Position numbers and translations under genes: made by a program
Part shown: piece by piece, positions 34,630 to 44,460 of the stretch
Position numbering within the stretch: position 1 is the stretch's first letter
How the letters are laid out: every line of letters begins with the position of its first letter
DNA from: Tichowtungia aerotolerans
Lineage (GTDB): Bacteria; Verrucomicrobiota; Kiritimatiellia; Kiritimatiellales; Tichowtungiaceae
Length of the DNA: 64,000 bases
Direction of reading: 5' to 3'
NCBI RefSeq assembly: GCF_009905215.1
Contig: NZ_CP047593.1
Coordinates: 3,228,900-3,292,899 of the forward strand
Notes under the pieces: model-generated
Told to the model about the DNA's origin: nothing
Database searches by the model: none
What the model saw: only the letters and a program-made list of their open reading frames with translations

Positions 34630-36246
34630 ATGAAAAAATGGATTATTTTACTGTTGTTGGCCTGCATTCAACTTGCAGTCGGCAAACCTAATATTCTGCT
34701 GGTGATTGCTGACGATATGGGGTTTTCCGACCTTGGCTGCTACGGCGGAGAAATCAGAACGCCAAATATTGATCAGCTGGCGACTGAGGGCGTGCGGTTT
34801 ACGCAGTTCTATAATTGTGCGCGCTGCTGGCCGACCCGTTCATCCATTATGACCGGATATTACGCGGTTCAAACCGGAGCGGACCCCAACAGCGGGCCCG
34901 GCAACTATGTGAAGTGGACGACACCGCTGCCGCAGCTCATGAATGCTGCCGGGTATCGCACCTATCATTCCGGGAAATGGCATGTGCAGGCGACGGACTG
35001 CAACTCGGCCAACTCTGCCGGATTCGACCGCGCGTATGATGAAGCTCAGGGCTGGCTTTATTATACACCGTTTTATCATGCGCTTGATGGGAAGATGCTT
35101 CCTCAGCCGAAGCCGGAAGATGGCTACTTCATGGATCGGGCCATCGGAAATTATATGCTGGAATTCCTGAATGAGCATTACGAACAGCACGCCGACCAGC
35201 CGTTTTTTGCCTACATGTCTTTTCTCGGACCGCATTATCCGCTGAAAGCGCCAAAGGAATATGTCGATAAATACGATGGTGTTTATGATGAAGGATGGGA
35301 TGTTGTCCGCAAGCGCCGCTTTGAAAAACAGCAAACGCTCGGTTTCCCGAAAGAGTGGACGCTGTCAGCGCCGGAACCTTATGTGGTTTCTCCGCATTCG
35401 CCGCAGACGGATGAGGCTCGGGTGGCTCAGAATGAAAAAATGGGCTTTGAGGATGTCTATCAATACACTCCGTGGGAAGCACTCTCCGCCAAACAGAAAA
35501 AGGAACAGGCCGACAAGATGGAGATTCACGCGGCAATGGTGGACCATCTTGACCATCAGGTGGGGCGTGTTATTTCATTGCTCGAAGAGAAAGGTCAGCT
35601 TGATAACACGATCGTCTTATTTCTCTCCGACAACGGCGCCGACTGTACCCAGATGCTGCCCGGCGTTCAGATGAAGAAAGAACTGGCGTTTCATCATGAT
35701 AACAGTGCGCGCTGGGGCAGCGAAAACACTGCGCTGGCTTTGGGGCCGGTGTGGGCGGGCGTCTGTAACACACCGTTCCGCCGTCATAAAATCTGGACGC
35801 ATGAGGGCGGCGTTTCCACGCCGTTGATTGTACGGTGGCCGAAAGGTTTGACGTTGAAACCGGGCGGTTTTACTTCGGTTCCCGGTCATGTGATCGATTT
35901 TATCCCGACCTTCCTGCAGGCGGCCGGAGCTTCTGTGAAACCTCCGGCCGCCGAAGCGCCTCCGTTCCCGGGAAAGAGTCTGCTGCCGGTTTTTCAAGGG
36001 TTGGAAATTCCGCGCGATTTCATTTATTTCAAACACGTAGACAACCGGGCATTCATCAGCGGAAAATGGAAGATTGTTTCCTCCGGCATCGATAACAACG
36101 AATGGGAGCTGTTTGACCTTGAAGAGGACCGCACTGAAATGAATAATTTGCGAAGCAGCAATTTCGAAACGCTGCGTGAGCTGGTTCTCGAATGGGAAAA
36201 TACCGATGCCCTGTTTCGAAAACAGGGCGGCTATTCAGGAAACTGA
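34630..36246 (+). CDS. Secreted sulfatase (FGly type, CWPTR)
   Basis: 538 aa with signal peptide to AVG/KPN. Arylsulfatase signature: PNILLVIADDMGFSDLGCYGG with metal-binding DD, then the formylglycine site C66-WPTR and SIMTGYY. LFLSDNGAD is the second metal site and GKWK occurs near the end. Cys must be converted to formylglycine by FGE or anSME, not found here. Removes sulfate esters from glycans in the periplasm or outside. The gene starts a run of sulfatases. A palindrome variant sits at 35990-36008. About 70 bp separate it from the previous gene. Confidence 0.9.
   Translation: MKKWIILLLLACIQLAVGKPNILLVIADDMGFSDLGCYGGEIRTPNIDQLATEGVRFTQFYNCARCWPTRSSIMTGYYAVQTGADPNSGPGNYVKWTTPLPQLMNAAGYRTYHSGKWHVQATDCNSANSAGFDRAYDEAQGWLYYTPFYHALDGKMLPQPKPEDGYFMDRAIGNYMLEFLNEHYEQHADQPFFAYMSFLGPHYPLKAPKEYVDKYDGVYDEGWDVVRKRRFEKQQTLGFPKEWTLSAPEPYVVSPHSPQTDEARVAQNEKMGFEDVYQYTPWEALSAKQKKEQADKMEIHAAMVDHLDHQVGRVISLLEEKGQLDNTIVLFLSDNGADCTQMLPGVQMKKELAFHHDNSARWGSENTALALGPVWAGVCNTPFRRHKIWTHEGGVSTPLIVRWPKGLTLKPGGFTSVPGHVIDFIPTFLQAAGASVKPPAAEAPPFPGKSLLPVFQGLEIPRDFIYFKHVDNRAFISGKWKIVSSGIDNNEWELFDLEEDRTEMNNLRSSNFETLRELVLEWENTDALFRKQGGYSGN
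35990..36008. repeat. Dispersed palindrome, variant in sulfatase
   Basis: TTTTTCAA-GGG-TTGGAAAT, two mismatches in 16 arm bases. Encodes VFQGLEI. Confidence 0.65.
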
Positions 36247-36535
36247 TGATATTTCTGAGCCACGGTCGACTGGTTTCTATGTTGTAGATTTGAACCGGGC
36301 GGGCTGATTCGGAAAGCTTTAGCCATCTGTTCCTTTTTATTAACAGTGCGGAAGTTCTGATGCAGGAAGCCGATGATTCTTGAAGCGTTTTCTGATGTTC
36401 TTAGGCTGGTAGCCGTAAAGTGTGTTTTTAAGCAATTACATCAGCTCTGTTAAAGCTTCTAAAAATAGCGGGGGTATGTATCTTCAGTGATTAGTCAGGC
36501 GGATCCCGGGGCTGTTGTTACTGAGATTGAACGAT
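36247..36535 (+). other. Intergenic gap, 289 bp
   Basis: Lies between a sulfatase and an AraC gene. No coding sequence, clear promoter or hairpin terminator was identified. Confidence 0.4.
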
Positions 36536-37372
36536 ATGGCGAAAAAACCTTACGCGTATTATAAAGATTATTATATGGAGAAGATAGAATTTCTCCAGCA
36601 GGATCATTTTTTGCTTAAGGCTTACCGTACTGTCCGTGAAGGGGATATGGATATTTTTTCGGTAACTAGCGATTTCTACTCGATTGTGCTGCCGGTTGTC
36701 GGAAAGGGTGATTTTTTTCAGTGTAACCAGTCATTTTTGTTACATCACGATACGGTTGGTATCCGTTGGCCGAATGAGCCTTACAATTTCAAAAAGAAAG
36801 AAAATGCTCCGTTTGAAGTGTTCGTTTTTTACTTTACCAATAAAGTTGCTCCCCTATGGAATCGTTTGTTCACGAAGCCGTGTATCGGTTTCCATCTGAC
36901 GAACGGGATCGAGATTGTCGCGCTGACGAAGGATTTTTTTACGCTGGCGCTGCGTGTCGAAGGAGATCGACAGGCGGAACTTTGCGATTATTTTTCTGAA
37001 TTTTTGTTGCGAACTATTGCATCCAGTCGATGTGAAGAAAAGAACTCAAGGAATGATGCGCGGCTGCCTCATGTGGTTCAGTATATGGAAGAGCAGTTCC
37101 AGAATATCAGGAGTGCGGAAGCTGTGGCTGAACACTTCGGCATGAGTCGCGGAACGCTGTATAATATTTTTAAAGGCAGTTCGTACGAGTCGCCCAGAAA
37201 GTTTTTGCGCCGGCTGAAAATTAACGCTGCCGTGTATCTGCTTCGTCAGCGATCCTGGACCTTGCAGGATATTGCCGAAGAACTGGGGTATGAAACCGTT
37301 GACAGTTTTTCGAAGGCATTCAAGTGCGTGCAGGGAGTTTCTCCCAGTGTTTATCGGAAAGTGTCTGAATAG
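36536..37372 (+). CDS. AraC-family transcriptional regulator (first)
   Basis: 278 aa from the ATG at 36536. The N-terminal 160 residues are a cupin-like sensing domain (FYSIVLPVVGKGDFF). The C-terminal 100 residues hold two helix-turn-helix motifs, AEAVAEHFGMSRGTLYNIFKG and the second (split here) LQDIAEELGYETVDSF, SKAFKCVQGVSP, with the AraC-family ending. Sits between two sulfatase genes and probably responds to a sugar from the degraded glycan. Confidence 0.85.
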   Translation: MAKKPYAYYKDYYMEKIEFLQQDHFLLKAYRTVREGDMDIFSVTSDFYSIVLPVVGKGDFFQCNQSFLLHHDTVGIRWPNEPYNFKKKENAPFEVFVFYFTNKVAPLWNRLFTKPCIGFHLTNGIEIVALTKDFFTLALRVEGDRQAELCDYFSEFLLRTIASSRCEEKNSRNDARLPHVVQYMEEQFQNIRSAEAVAEHFGMSRGTLYNIFKGSSYESPRKFLRRLKINAAVYLLRQRSWTLQDIAEELGYETVDSFSKAFKCVQGVSPSVYRKVSE

Positions 37373-37631
37373 CGTTTTAAAAGCCTGGTTGGCATGGCGG
37401 CGGTAAAAAAACGCACAGCTTTCAGTTGTTCTCAGGGAAATGACTTCAGTTTTTCCGGCTCTGCTTCGGCGGTAATCGGAAGGGCGTCCATTTGCATTAG
37501 ATGAACAAATCTTCTGTTTTTCTAAACACAAGGCCGTTCAAAATCTCTTCGTCTGTGCAGATAATCGAATCTCCAATAGGGCAGAAAAGATCTGTGCCGA
37601 TTCGTTCAGTATTTCAGTTTGGTTTTATATA
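37373..37631 (+). other. Intergenic gap before the second sulfatase
   Basis: 259 bp with no coding evidence. A TATAAT at 37628-37633 overlaps the ATG at 37632 of the next gene, which would be odd for a promoter unless the true start is downstream or the message is nearly leaderless. No ribosome site is visible before that ATG. Confidence 0.35.
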
Positions 37632-39278
37632 ATGGCAAATTTGATCGTCGGAATTTTTAGAAAATGGACCGGATATGCTCTGGTTTTATTCGGGGGCATT
37701 CAGTGTGCTGCGAATCAGGTTTCGCCGAATATTGTGGTGATTCTGGCAGATGATCTGGGCTATTCCGATCTAGGCTGTTACGGGGCGGAAATTCACACCC
37801 CGAATCTCGATTCTCTTGCGAAGGATGGGGTTCTGTTCACTCACTTTTACAATGCGGCCCGTTGCTGTCCGTCGCGTGCATCGATTCTGACGGGTCTCTA
37901 TCCGCATCAGGCGGGAGTTGGCTCAATGACGGGCCGGGAGGCCAGCAATGAGGCGGTCCCGGCCTATCAGGGATCTCTTCGTCAGGACTGCGTGACGCTT
38001 GGCGAGGTTATGAAACTCAACGGATATTACACAATTTCTTCCGGCAAGTGGCATGTCGGGGAAGAGAGTCCGGAGATGATGCCCTTCAGCCGCGGGTTTG
38101 AGCGGTCGTTTTTTACGCCGGGCGGGGCCGGAAGCTATTATTCAGTGGGGTGGGCGAACGGTGCGCTCAAACCCTTTACGCTGGATGGAGTCGAGTCGCT
38201 TCCTTGGGACGGATTCTATGACACCGATGCGGTTTTTGATTTCACCATTCGCTTCCTTCGCGAGCGTCCCGCAGACTCCCCGTTCTTCGCCTATGTGACG
38301 CCCCGGGCTCCCCATTGGCCGCTGCATGCCAAACCGGAAGACATTGCCAAATACAAGGGCGTCTATGATTGCGGGTGGGATGCAATCCGTGCCCGGAGGT
38401 ATGAAAAGCAGGTTGAGCTGGGACTGGTTTCCAAACATTGGAAACCTGCACCGCGCAGTGACGGGGATGGCGTAGTGCCTGCCTGGGAAACCCTGTCGCC
38501 GGACAGGCAGCGGGAAATGGCTGCAAAAATGGAGGTCTATGCCGCCCAGGTTGACTGTCTGGATCAGAACGTCGGGAAGCTGGTGGCGTTTCTGAAAGAG
38601 GAAAAACAGTTCAGGAATACGCTGATTCTGTTCCTGTCGGACAATGGCGCGTGTGCCGAGCCGGCCAACAAGCCGTTCGGGCAGGATTGGAAAAACGGCA
38701 ACGGCGGGCCGGTCGGTTCTGCGTCTTCATTTGAAAGTTACGGCCGCTGCTGGGCCGAGGTGAGCAATACGCCGTTCCGCTTCTGGAAATGGAAGGCGCA
38801 TGAGGGCGGGATCTCGACTCCGCTGATTGCCTCCTGGCCGCAGGGAATTTCTGCAAAGGGATCTGTCTGCCGCCAGCCGGGGCATCTCGTGGATGTGATG
38901 GCAACCTGCCTGGATCTGTGCGATGGAACCTATCCGCAAACCTACAAGGGAAATGAAATTCAGCCGATGGAGGGGATTTCGTTTTCCCCGGTTTTCCAGG
39001 GCGGGCAGCGGGAGGACCCCGAGGTTCTCGCCTGGGAGCATTTTGCGAACCGGGGGATTCTATGCGGCAAATGGAAACTGGTGTCGCAAACCGATGACAA
39101 CTGGACGCATGCAAAGCCCGGGCCGTGGGAGCTTTACAATCTCGACGACGACCGAACGGAAAGCAGCGATCTGGCGAAGCAGATGCCCGAAAAGGTGGCG
39201 GAACTGGTCTCGCGATATGATGAATGGGCGAAGCGGGTCGGAGTGGTCGGAAACACGGCGGATTGGCGGCAGCAGTAG
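37632..39278 (+). CDS. Secreted sulfatase (FGly type, CCPSR)
   Basis: 548 aa. Signal sequence near the N-terminus (WTGYALVLFGGIQCAA). Arylsulfatase motifs: PNIVVILADDLGYSDLGCYG, formylglycine site C78-CPSRASILTG, GKWHVG, FLSDNGA. Close in type to the 34630 gene but clearly distinct. Hydrolyses sulfate esters on exported or extracellular glycan. A perfect 17-bp palindrome copy lies within (38428-38444), encoding VSKHWK. The start is uncertain because no ribosome site precedes it. Confidence 0.9.
   Translation: MANLIVGIFRKWTGYALVLFGGIQCAANQVSPNIVVILADDLGYSDLGCYGAEIHTPNLDSLAKDGVLFTHFYNAARCCPSRASILTGLYPHQAGVGSMTGREASNEAVPAYQGSLRQDCVTLGEVMKLNGYYTISSGKWHVGEESPEMMPFSRGFERSFFTPGGAGSYYSVGWANGALKPFTLDGVESLPWDGFYDTDAVFDFTIRFLRERPADSPFFAYVTPRAPHWPLHAKPEDIAKYKGVYDCGWDAIRARRYEKQVELGLVSKHWKPAPRSDGDGVVPAWETLSPDRQREMAAKMEVYAAQVDCLDQNVGKLVAFLKEEKQFRNTLILFLSDNGACAEPANKPFGQDWKNGNGGPVGSASSFESYGRCWAEVSNTPFRFWKWKAHEGGISTPLIASWPQGISAKGSVCRQPGHLVDVMATCLDLCDGTYPQTYKGNEIQPMEGISFSPVFQGGQREDPEVLAWEHFANRGILCGKWKLVSQTDDNWTHAKPGPWELYNLDDDRTESSDLAKQMPEKVAELVSRYDEWAKRVGVVGNTADWRQQ
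38428..38444. repeat. Dispersed palindrome, perfect 17-bp copy in sulfatase
   Basis: TTTCCAA-ACA-TTGGAAA, perfect over the inner 14 arm bases, extended by GG/CC pairs outside. Encodes VSKHWK. Confidence 0.85.
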
Positions 39279-39370
39279 GCGAGAGATTGGTAGGAAGACG
39301 CATTGTCAGCTTGGCGGTGTGCGCGGTTCGATGGGTCTTTAAAGTGAGATAAGAAAACAGGAGAAGACGA

Positions 39371-40774
39371 ATGAGAAGAGTTTTAGCGCTGACGTTGTGT
39401 CTGATGTCGGCCCTGAATCTGGCGGCGGAAATCGTGGTGAGTGATTCCTTTGACGGGATGCGGTCCGGACAGACTTTTGACGGCAGAAAAACCGAAACGG
39501 GTGATGCCGTTTGGCGGGATCTGAGGAATCAGACTTCAACCGGGCGCGGACGGGTGGAGGTTTCGGCCAAAGACCAGCAGGCGTATATTGTGCGAAAGGG
39601 TTTGGATGGCGCCCGCACTCTCTCGGTTGGATTGAATCTGAACCATGCGGATGTGTCTGCTCCGTTTGGCGGTGTGTATCTGGCGATGATGGATAATGGC
39701 GGTGCCCAATTGTTTGCAAACGCCAAGCGGGATATCATTTCGGTTCGTTTGGTGACCACCGGTCCACACGCCGGAAAGCTGCAGTTGAGAATTTTCGATC
39801 AGGGCGCAGGTGCCATTGTCGCGAAGTTGAGTGTCCCGGGAACCCTCAACGAGTCGGATGATCTGACTTTGTTTCTAAATTATGATCCGGCAAATCTACG
39901 CGTGGATGCCAAGCTGGTCGATCCGTCGGCCGGAACCTCGTTGACTGTTTCGCACGCGCTTTCGCCTCAGCAGGCGGAGAGTCTTCAGTTTGATTCGTAT
40001 GGATTCGGTGTGGTCGGCTATAAATCCGGGACGGTTTTGCTGGATGACTTTTTGTTGGAGAGCACCGATGCAGCGCTTCCCACAGCGGTGTCCTTAAAGA
40101 CGCTTCTTCACGGAGAGCCGCTTGACGTCTATCTCTGTGCCGGGCAGAGCAATATGCAGGGGGCCCGCTCTGAAAAGTCCCTGCTGCCGACGGAGCTTCA
40201 GGTTGTTCAGGAAAATGTCTTTGTTTTTGACGGAACGGTTTGGCGGCGGCTGGAGCCGTCGGAACGGGGGTTTGGTCCGGAAATCTCCTTTGCGTATGAG
40301 ATGCAGAAGCGGCTGAATAAACCGATCGGAATCATCAAATTCAGCAAGGGGGGCACCAGTCTGGCCGTCGATTGGAATCCGGAAGATTCATCATCGCTTT
40401 ACGCCCAATTGAAAACGCGGGTGGATGCTGCCCGCAAGTCGCAGCCGATTTGCGTCAAGGAAATGATTTGGATGCAGGGAGAGCGCGACTCCCGTGATGC
40501 GGCAATGGCCGCCGCATATAAACAGAATCTTGAAAACCTGATCCGGACTGCACGCTGTGATTTCGGCAATTCAGAGATGTCGGTGGTGGCGGGACGGGTG
40601 AATCCGCTTTTTCCGTTTGTGGATCAGGTTCGGTTGGCTCAGGAAACATGCGGGTTGCCGGGGTATACCTTCATTGATTGTGACGACCTGGAGAAATACG
40701 AGGATAACCTGCACTACAAGACTTGCTCTGTGGTCGAGATGGGGCGTCGGTTCGCGGCGAAGACGGGCAGTTGA
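39371..40774 (+). CDS. Secreted SASA/CE6-type carbohydrate esterase with beta-sandwich domain
   Basis: 467 aa with signal peptide (RRVLALTLCLMSALNLAA) and an AGGAG site. Residues 20-235 are a concanavalin-like beta domain (SDSFDG, DFLLEST at its end), related to modules in the 55566 gene. Residues 250-467 are a SASA (DUF303) esterase with nucleophile S260 in AGQSNMQG, IKFSKGGTSL, IWMQGERD and a C-terminal DCDDLE..EDNLHY holding the Asp/His pair. Predicted to remove acetyl groups from sialic acid or other sugars so that sulfatases and glycosidases can act. Confidence 0.8.
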   Translation: MRRVLALTLCLMSALNLAAEIVVSDSFDGMRSGQTFDGRKTETGDAVWRDLRNQTSTGRGRVEVSAKDQQAYIVRKGLDGARTLSVGLNLNHADVSAPFGGVYLAMMDNGGAQLFANAKRDIISVRLVTTGPHAGKLQLRIFDQGAGAIVAKLSVPGTLNESDDLTLFLNYDPANLRVDAKLVDPSAGTSLTVSHALSPQQAESLQFDSYGFGVVGYKSGTVLLDDFLLESTDAALPTAVSLKTLLHGEPLDVYLCAGQSNMQGARSEKSLLPTELQVVQENVFVFDGTVWRRLEPSERGFGPEISFAYEMQKRLNKPIGIIKFSKGGTSLAVDWNPEDSSSLYAQLKTRVDAARKSQPICVKEMIWMQGERDSRDAAMAAAYKQNLENLIRTARCDFGNSEMSVVAGRVNPLFPFVDQVRLAQETCGLPGYTFIDCDDLEKYEDNLHYKTCSVVEMGRRFAAKTGS

Positions 40775-40909
40775 GTTAGACGTAATCGTTGGTCGTTTTG
40801 TTGGCGCGCGCGCATCAAGTGTAAATTTTTTGATAATAACATGAATGTTTGATGATCGTATTATGTTTGCGGTCAGATGGCGAAAAGAGAAGGTAAACAG
40901 GAGAGAATG

Positions 40910-42454
40910 ATGAAGAGATATATGTATATTCTTGTTGCGGCGCTGTGCGCATTGGCAGCTGTTGTCAACGCTCAGTCAAATGCCGTATGGATAGGACGGG
41001 ACGGAGGCGATTCGGACTTCAGCAATACAAACAGTTGGTTTGCATGGCCTGCGACCAACACGCCTTATGAAGTGCAGTCCATTGACGTTACCTTTTTCCG
41101 GGGGGATGGAGTCCCTGATTATCCATGGGCCACGAATGTGGTGTTGTCGGAAGACTATACAGTTGGTGCCTTGAGGTTCCAGAAAGGCGGGGACCAGAAC
41201 AATCCGGGGGCGTCATATCGTTTTTCCAGCGAGGGTGCGAATACATATACCTTAATGATCGACGGTGTCGCGAGCGGTAAGGAAAACGCGATCATTCATG
41301 CGACGAGTGAATCCGATGAAGATCAGGTATTTGAGTGCGATGTTACCCTGAAAACGGCTGGTGATGCCAATGCAGAGCACATTTCATCCGGCAAGAACGC
41401 TGCCGGGGGAGACCTGACCTTTGCAGGGAAGCTGACTACCGACGCCGGGGGTACGGGGCTTGGAGTGAAGACCTACGTCGGCGACATTATTTTTGCCGGA
41501 GATATTGATACAAACGGTAAGCTTTGGAAATTCCAAAAACTCGTATCCGGAGAGTTTCGTTTTGCCGGCAGCGGAGTTTGGTCCGGCATTGGGACTGTGC
41601 AGGTGTGGTCCGACGTGAAAATCCTTTTGGATCGCGATACGACCGACAGTACCGGCTTTGGACCGCAGTTCCTGCAGGCCTACGGCGGCAGTGTCATCGA
41701 GCTGGGTAATGATGAGCAGATGAGGGATTGGATTGAATACCACTACGGTTCGGGGACTGCAAAGCCCGCTACGTTGGATCTGAACGGTCACACAGAAACA
41801 CTGAAGGGATTGAAATTCGGTGGTACAACGGGCGGCGGATGCCTTGACATGGGCGAGGGCGGTGTCTTGCGTTTAACAACTCAGAACAGTGCAGCGACAT
41901 GGGGTACGCTGACCATTACAAACTGGAATGCCGGATCGGATCATATCTATGTTGACGGCGGATCGTTCAGTGCGACTCAGCTCGCCGGAATCAAGTTTGA
42001 TGAATACGCAGATGACGGCGCCAAAGTGGTGGACGGCGAGCTGCTGCCCGTCGGTGACTGGATGATGGGCGGATTCACCAATTGGATTGCTGAGTATAGT
42101 CTGACCGCTGGTGATGACGCTGCGGATTCCGACCCGGACGGCGACGGTGTTGTCAATCTGGATGAATACGGTTTTGGCGGCGATCCGACCAACAGCGCAG
42201 TAACCGGTACGCTGCCGGTTTTCGAAATCAACGGCAGCACGCTGGACATTATCTATGTTGAACGTACGAGTGCCTACAGAGGAATCAGCTACAGCGTTGA
42301 GCAGACTCCGGACCTTGTTTCTACGGCGTGGACCGCAAACGGCATTTCGCTGGTTGGCGAGTCGGCTGAAGTGGACGGCTTCAAAACCGTTACCAATCAG
42401 GTTTCGACCGATGCTGCGGTTAAATTCCTGAACGTGGTTATCGAACAGGATTAA
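40910..42454 (+). CDS. Secreted beta-strand repeat protein with DPDGDG C-terminal domain
   Basis: 514 aa from the ATG at 40910, 6 bp after AGGAG. Signal peptide MKRYMYILVAALCALAAVVNA. A passenger-like body begins with NAVWIGRDGGDSDFSNTNSW and runs as Gly/Thr/Asp-rich beta strands. The C-terminal 120 residues are the shared domain: DSDPDGDGVVNLDEYGFGGDP, then GISYSVEQTPDL and a closing KFLNVVIEQD. No enzymatic motif. Likely extracellular. An intrinsic terminator follows directly. Confidence 0.75.
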   Translation: MKRYMYILVAALCALAAVVNAQSNAVWIGRDGGDSDFSNTNSWFAWPATNTPYEVQSIDVTFFRGDGVPDYPWATNVVLSEDYTVGALRFQKGGDQNNPGASYRFSSEGANTYTLMIDGVASGKENAIIHATSESDEDQVFECDVTLKTAGDANAEHISSGKNAAGGDLTFAGKLTTDAGGTGLGVKTYVGDIIFAGDIDTNGKLWKFQKLVSGEFRFAGSGVWSGIGTVQVWSDVKILLDRDTTDSTGFGPQFLQAYGGSVIELGNDEQMRDWIEYHYGSGTAKPATLDLNGHTETLKGLKFGGTTGGGCLDMGEGGVLRLTTQNSAATWGTLTITNWNAGSDHIYVDGGSFSATQLAGIKFDEYADDGAKVVDGELLPVGDWMMGGFTNWIAEYSLTAGDDAADSDPDGDGVVNLDEYGFGGDPTNSAVTGTLPVFEINGSTLDIIYVERTSAYRGISYSVEQTPDLVSTAWTANGISLVGESAEVDGFKTVTNQVSTDAAVKFLNVVIEQD

Positions 42455-42467
42455 CTGTTTGTTTCTG

Positions 42468-42504
42468 AAAACGCCCGGTCGGTTCATGCCTGCCGGGCGT
42501 TTTT
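42468..42504 (+). terminator. Strong intrinsic terminator
   Basis: AAAACGCCCGG (42468-42478) pairs perfectly with CCGGGCGTTTT (42493-42503) around a 14-nt loop and ends in five T. It closes the repeat-protein transcript. Confidence 0.9.
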
Positions 42505-42538
42505 ACAGATCCCTTGATGGGATTTAAAGGTCGGTTGC

Positions 42539-42913
42539 ATGAAAAAGGTTATTTTCGAAATCGGTCTGTATTTGATTTGCACATCTTCATTGCGTGCTCA
42601 AACGCTTTCTGAACAGTTTGACTGGGGTAGCGGTGTTGATGGGCGTGTGATAATTTCAGAGAGACAGTCCATTGGAGGCCAGGCTGTTCAGGCTGGTGAT
42701 GTTTCATGGCTATGCAATATTGGTAGAGCGGTATTCTGCGGGGACTTCAACGGAGACGGATACTGGGATATCGGGTTGCGTAATAAATCTACAGAACAGA
42801 TCGAAATCTGTTTTGCCGATACAGAAGGAACACTGTCTTTCGGAAAGTTGCAAACAATTGATGCTGCATCGTCCGGCGCGGAATATACAGTTCTGGCCGT
42901 TGATGCCCTCTAA
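42539..42913 (+). pseudogene. Truncated exported FG-GAP protein
   Basis: 124 aa with a signal peptide (KKVIFEIGLYLICTSSLRAQ). It then has a short beta start (LSEQFDWGSGVDG..GDVSW) like the beginning of the 55566-gene modules, and one FG-GAP/VCBS-like calcium repeat (GDFNGDGYWDIGLRN). FG-GAP proteins normally carry several such repeats in a propeller; here the frame ends after one. It looks like the 5' remnant of a larger gene, though a real small secreted protein cannot be excluded. Confidence 0.5.
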
Positions 42914-42969
42914 AACTATCGGAAATAAAAAACGCTTCATAATTATCGTTTTGTTGATACTATTTTCTC

Positions 42970-44460
42970 ATGAAGAAGAGAGTTGTTCCTTTCGTTCTGG
43001 GAGCCTTCGGTTTAGGAGCATGGTGCGCTTCCGCCGCGCCTGATTCCCCGAAACAGCCGAATGTCCTGCTGTTTATGATCGATGATATGAAGCCGTTGAT
43101 GGGCTGCTACGGAGACCGAACGGCGCAGACTCCGAACATGGATGCCCTGGCATCACGCGGAGCCATGTTTGAACGCGCGGCCTGCCAGATTTCGCTCTGC
43201 GCTCCGAGCCGGGCTTCGATTCTCTCGGGCTTACGTCCAGATACGATCGAGTGCTATGTGAACGGCGATCAATTTCGTAAAACCTGTCCGGAAGCTGTGA
43301 CACTGCCTCAGGCGTTTGAAAAAGCGGGGTATCATACGGTTTCGATCGGTAAAGTATACGACGCCCGCAACCGCGATCCCGGTGGCTGGTCCGAAGAAAT
43401 GATGCCCAGCTCCGAGAAGGATATTTATGCGCTGGATGCAAACGATCAGCTCTATCACGACAATAGTAAACGCTATAATGCCGCCACTCTCCAGGAGAGA
43501 CAGCATCTGTCGCGTGTCGGTCCGGCGTACGAAGAAGCGGATCTTGACGAGTCCGAATACTGGGACGGTCAGGTGGCTGAAAAGACGGTAGAAACCCTGC
43601 ATCGCATCAAGGATAAACCATTCTTTCTGGCGGTCGGGTTCATCAAGCCGCACCTGCCGTTTGCCTGTCCGGAAAAATACTGGGATCTCTATGATCGCGC
43701 CGGCATTCCGTTGCCGTCCAATCCCGACAAGCCGACCGAAAACGTAGTCGAATTGGCGTATCATGAAGGATTTGAACTGCGGCAGTATGACGGCATTCCA
43801 AAGCAGGGAAAGCTGGATGAAGATCTGGCGCGCACGCTGATCCACGGTTATTACGCCTGCGCTTCGTTTGCTGATGCAATGGTCGGACGTGTGCTGGACG
43901 AACTCGATGTGCTGGGCCTGACGGATAATACGATTGTCGTGCTGATGGGCGACCACGGCTGGCATCTGGGCGATAAAGAAATCTGGTGCAAGTTTACCGC
44001 GTTCCAGCAGTCTTCCGTTGTGCCGCTGATTGTGGTTGATCCGCGCCGCGCCGGCGGCGGGCGGGTGCGAGGCATGGTGGAGCTCGTGGATATCTATCCG
44101 ACCCTGTGCGAGCTGTCCGGTGTAAAACCGGCGGACGGGATTGAAGGCCGCAGTTTTGTTCCGCTTCTGAGCGGCTTTTCCAAACCTTGGAAAAAAGCGG
44201 TCTTCGCAGAAGCGGGTCGCGGGGGAGGCTGGAAAGAGTATATCGGCACCTCCATGCGCACGGACCGCTACAACTACATTGAATGGCGCCATCGCAAAAA
44301 AGGAACGCTGCGCGCTCAGGAGTTGTACGATCTCAAAAAAGATCCGCTTGAAATGAAAAATCTGGCCGGCAATCCGGAATACAGAGAACGGATCGAACGC
44401 CTCGCCGGACAGATGCAGGCCGGATGGAAAGAATCGTTGCCGAAAGAGGTATCCCGGTGA
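42970..44460 (+). CDS. Secreted sulfatase, iduronate-2-sulfatase-like (CAPSR)
   Basis: 496 aa with signal peptide (MKKRVVPFVLGAFGLGAWCASA). Sulfatase motifs: PNVLLFMIDDMKPLMGCYG, formylglycine C77-APSRASILSG, GKVYD, and LMGDHGWHLGDKEIWCK. The MIDDMKP and GDHGWHLG forms are typical of the iduronate-2-sulfatase branch, which acts on heparan- or dermatan-like uronic acid sulfates. No clear ribosome site precedes the ATG. A perfect 19-bp palindrome copy is inside (44176-44194). The stop overlaps the next GTG start by 4 bp, so the pair is co-translated. Confidence 0.9.
   Translation: MKKRVVPFVLGAFGLGAWCASAAPDSPKQPNVLLFMIDDMKPLMGCYGDRTAQTPNMDALASRGAMFERAACQISLCAPSRASILSGLRPDTIECYVNGDQFRKTCPEAVTLPQAFEKAGYHTVSIGKVYDARNRDPGGWSEEMMPSSEKDIYALDANDQLYHDNSKRYNAATLQERQHLSRVGPAYEEADLDESEYWDGQVAEKTVETLHRIKDKPFFLAVGFIKPHLPFACPEKYWDLYDRAGIPLPSNPDKPTENVVELAYHEGFELRQYDGIPKQGKLDEDLARTLIHGYYACASFADAMVGRVLDELDVLGLTDNTIVVLMGDHGWHLGDKEIWCKFTAFQQSSVVPLIVVDPRRAGGGRVRGMVELVDIYPTLCELSGVKPADGIEGRSFVPLLSGFSKPWKKAVFAEAGRGGGWKEYIGTSMRTDRYNYIEWRHRKKGTLRAQELYDLKKDPLEMKNLAGNPEYRERIERLAGQMQAGWKESLPKEVSR
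44176..44194. repeat. Dispersed palindrome, perfect copy in sulfatase
   Basis: TTTTCCAA-ACC-TTGGAAAA, perfect. Encodes FSKPWKK. Confidence 0.9.

Noticed and set aside
41523-41536. TTGGAAATTCCAA as another copy of the dispersed palindrome
   Set aside because: The half sites are in the opposite order with a one-base centre, so it is not the same element.
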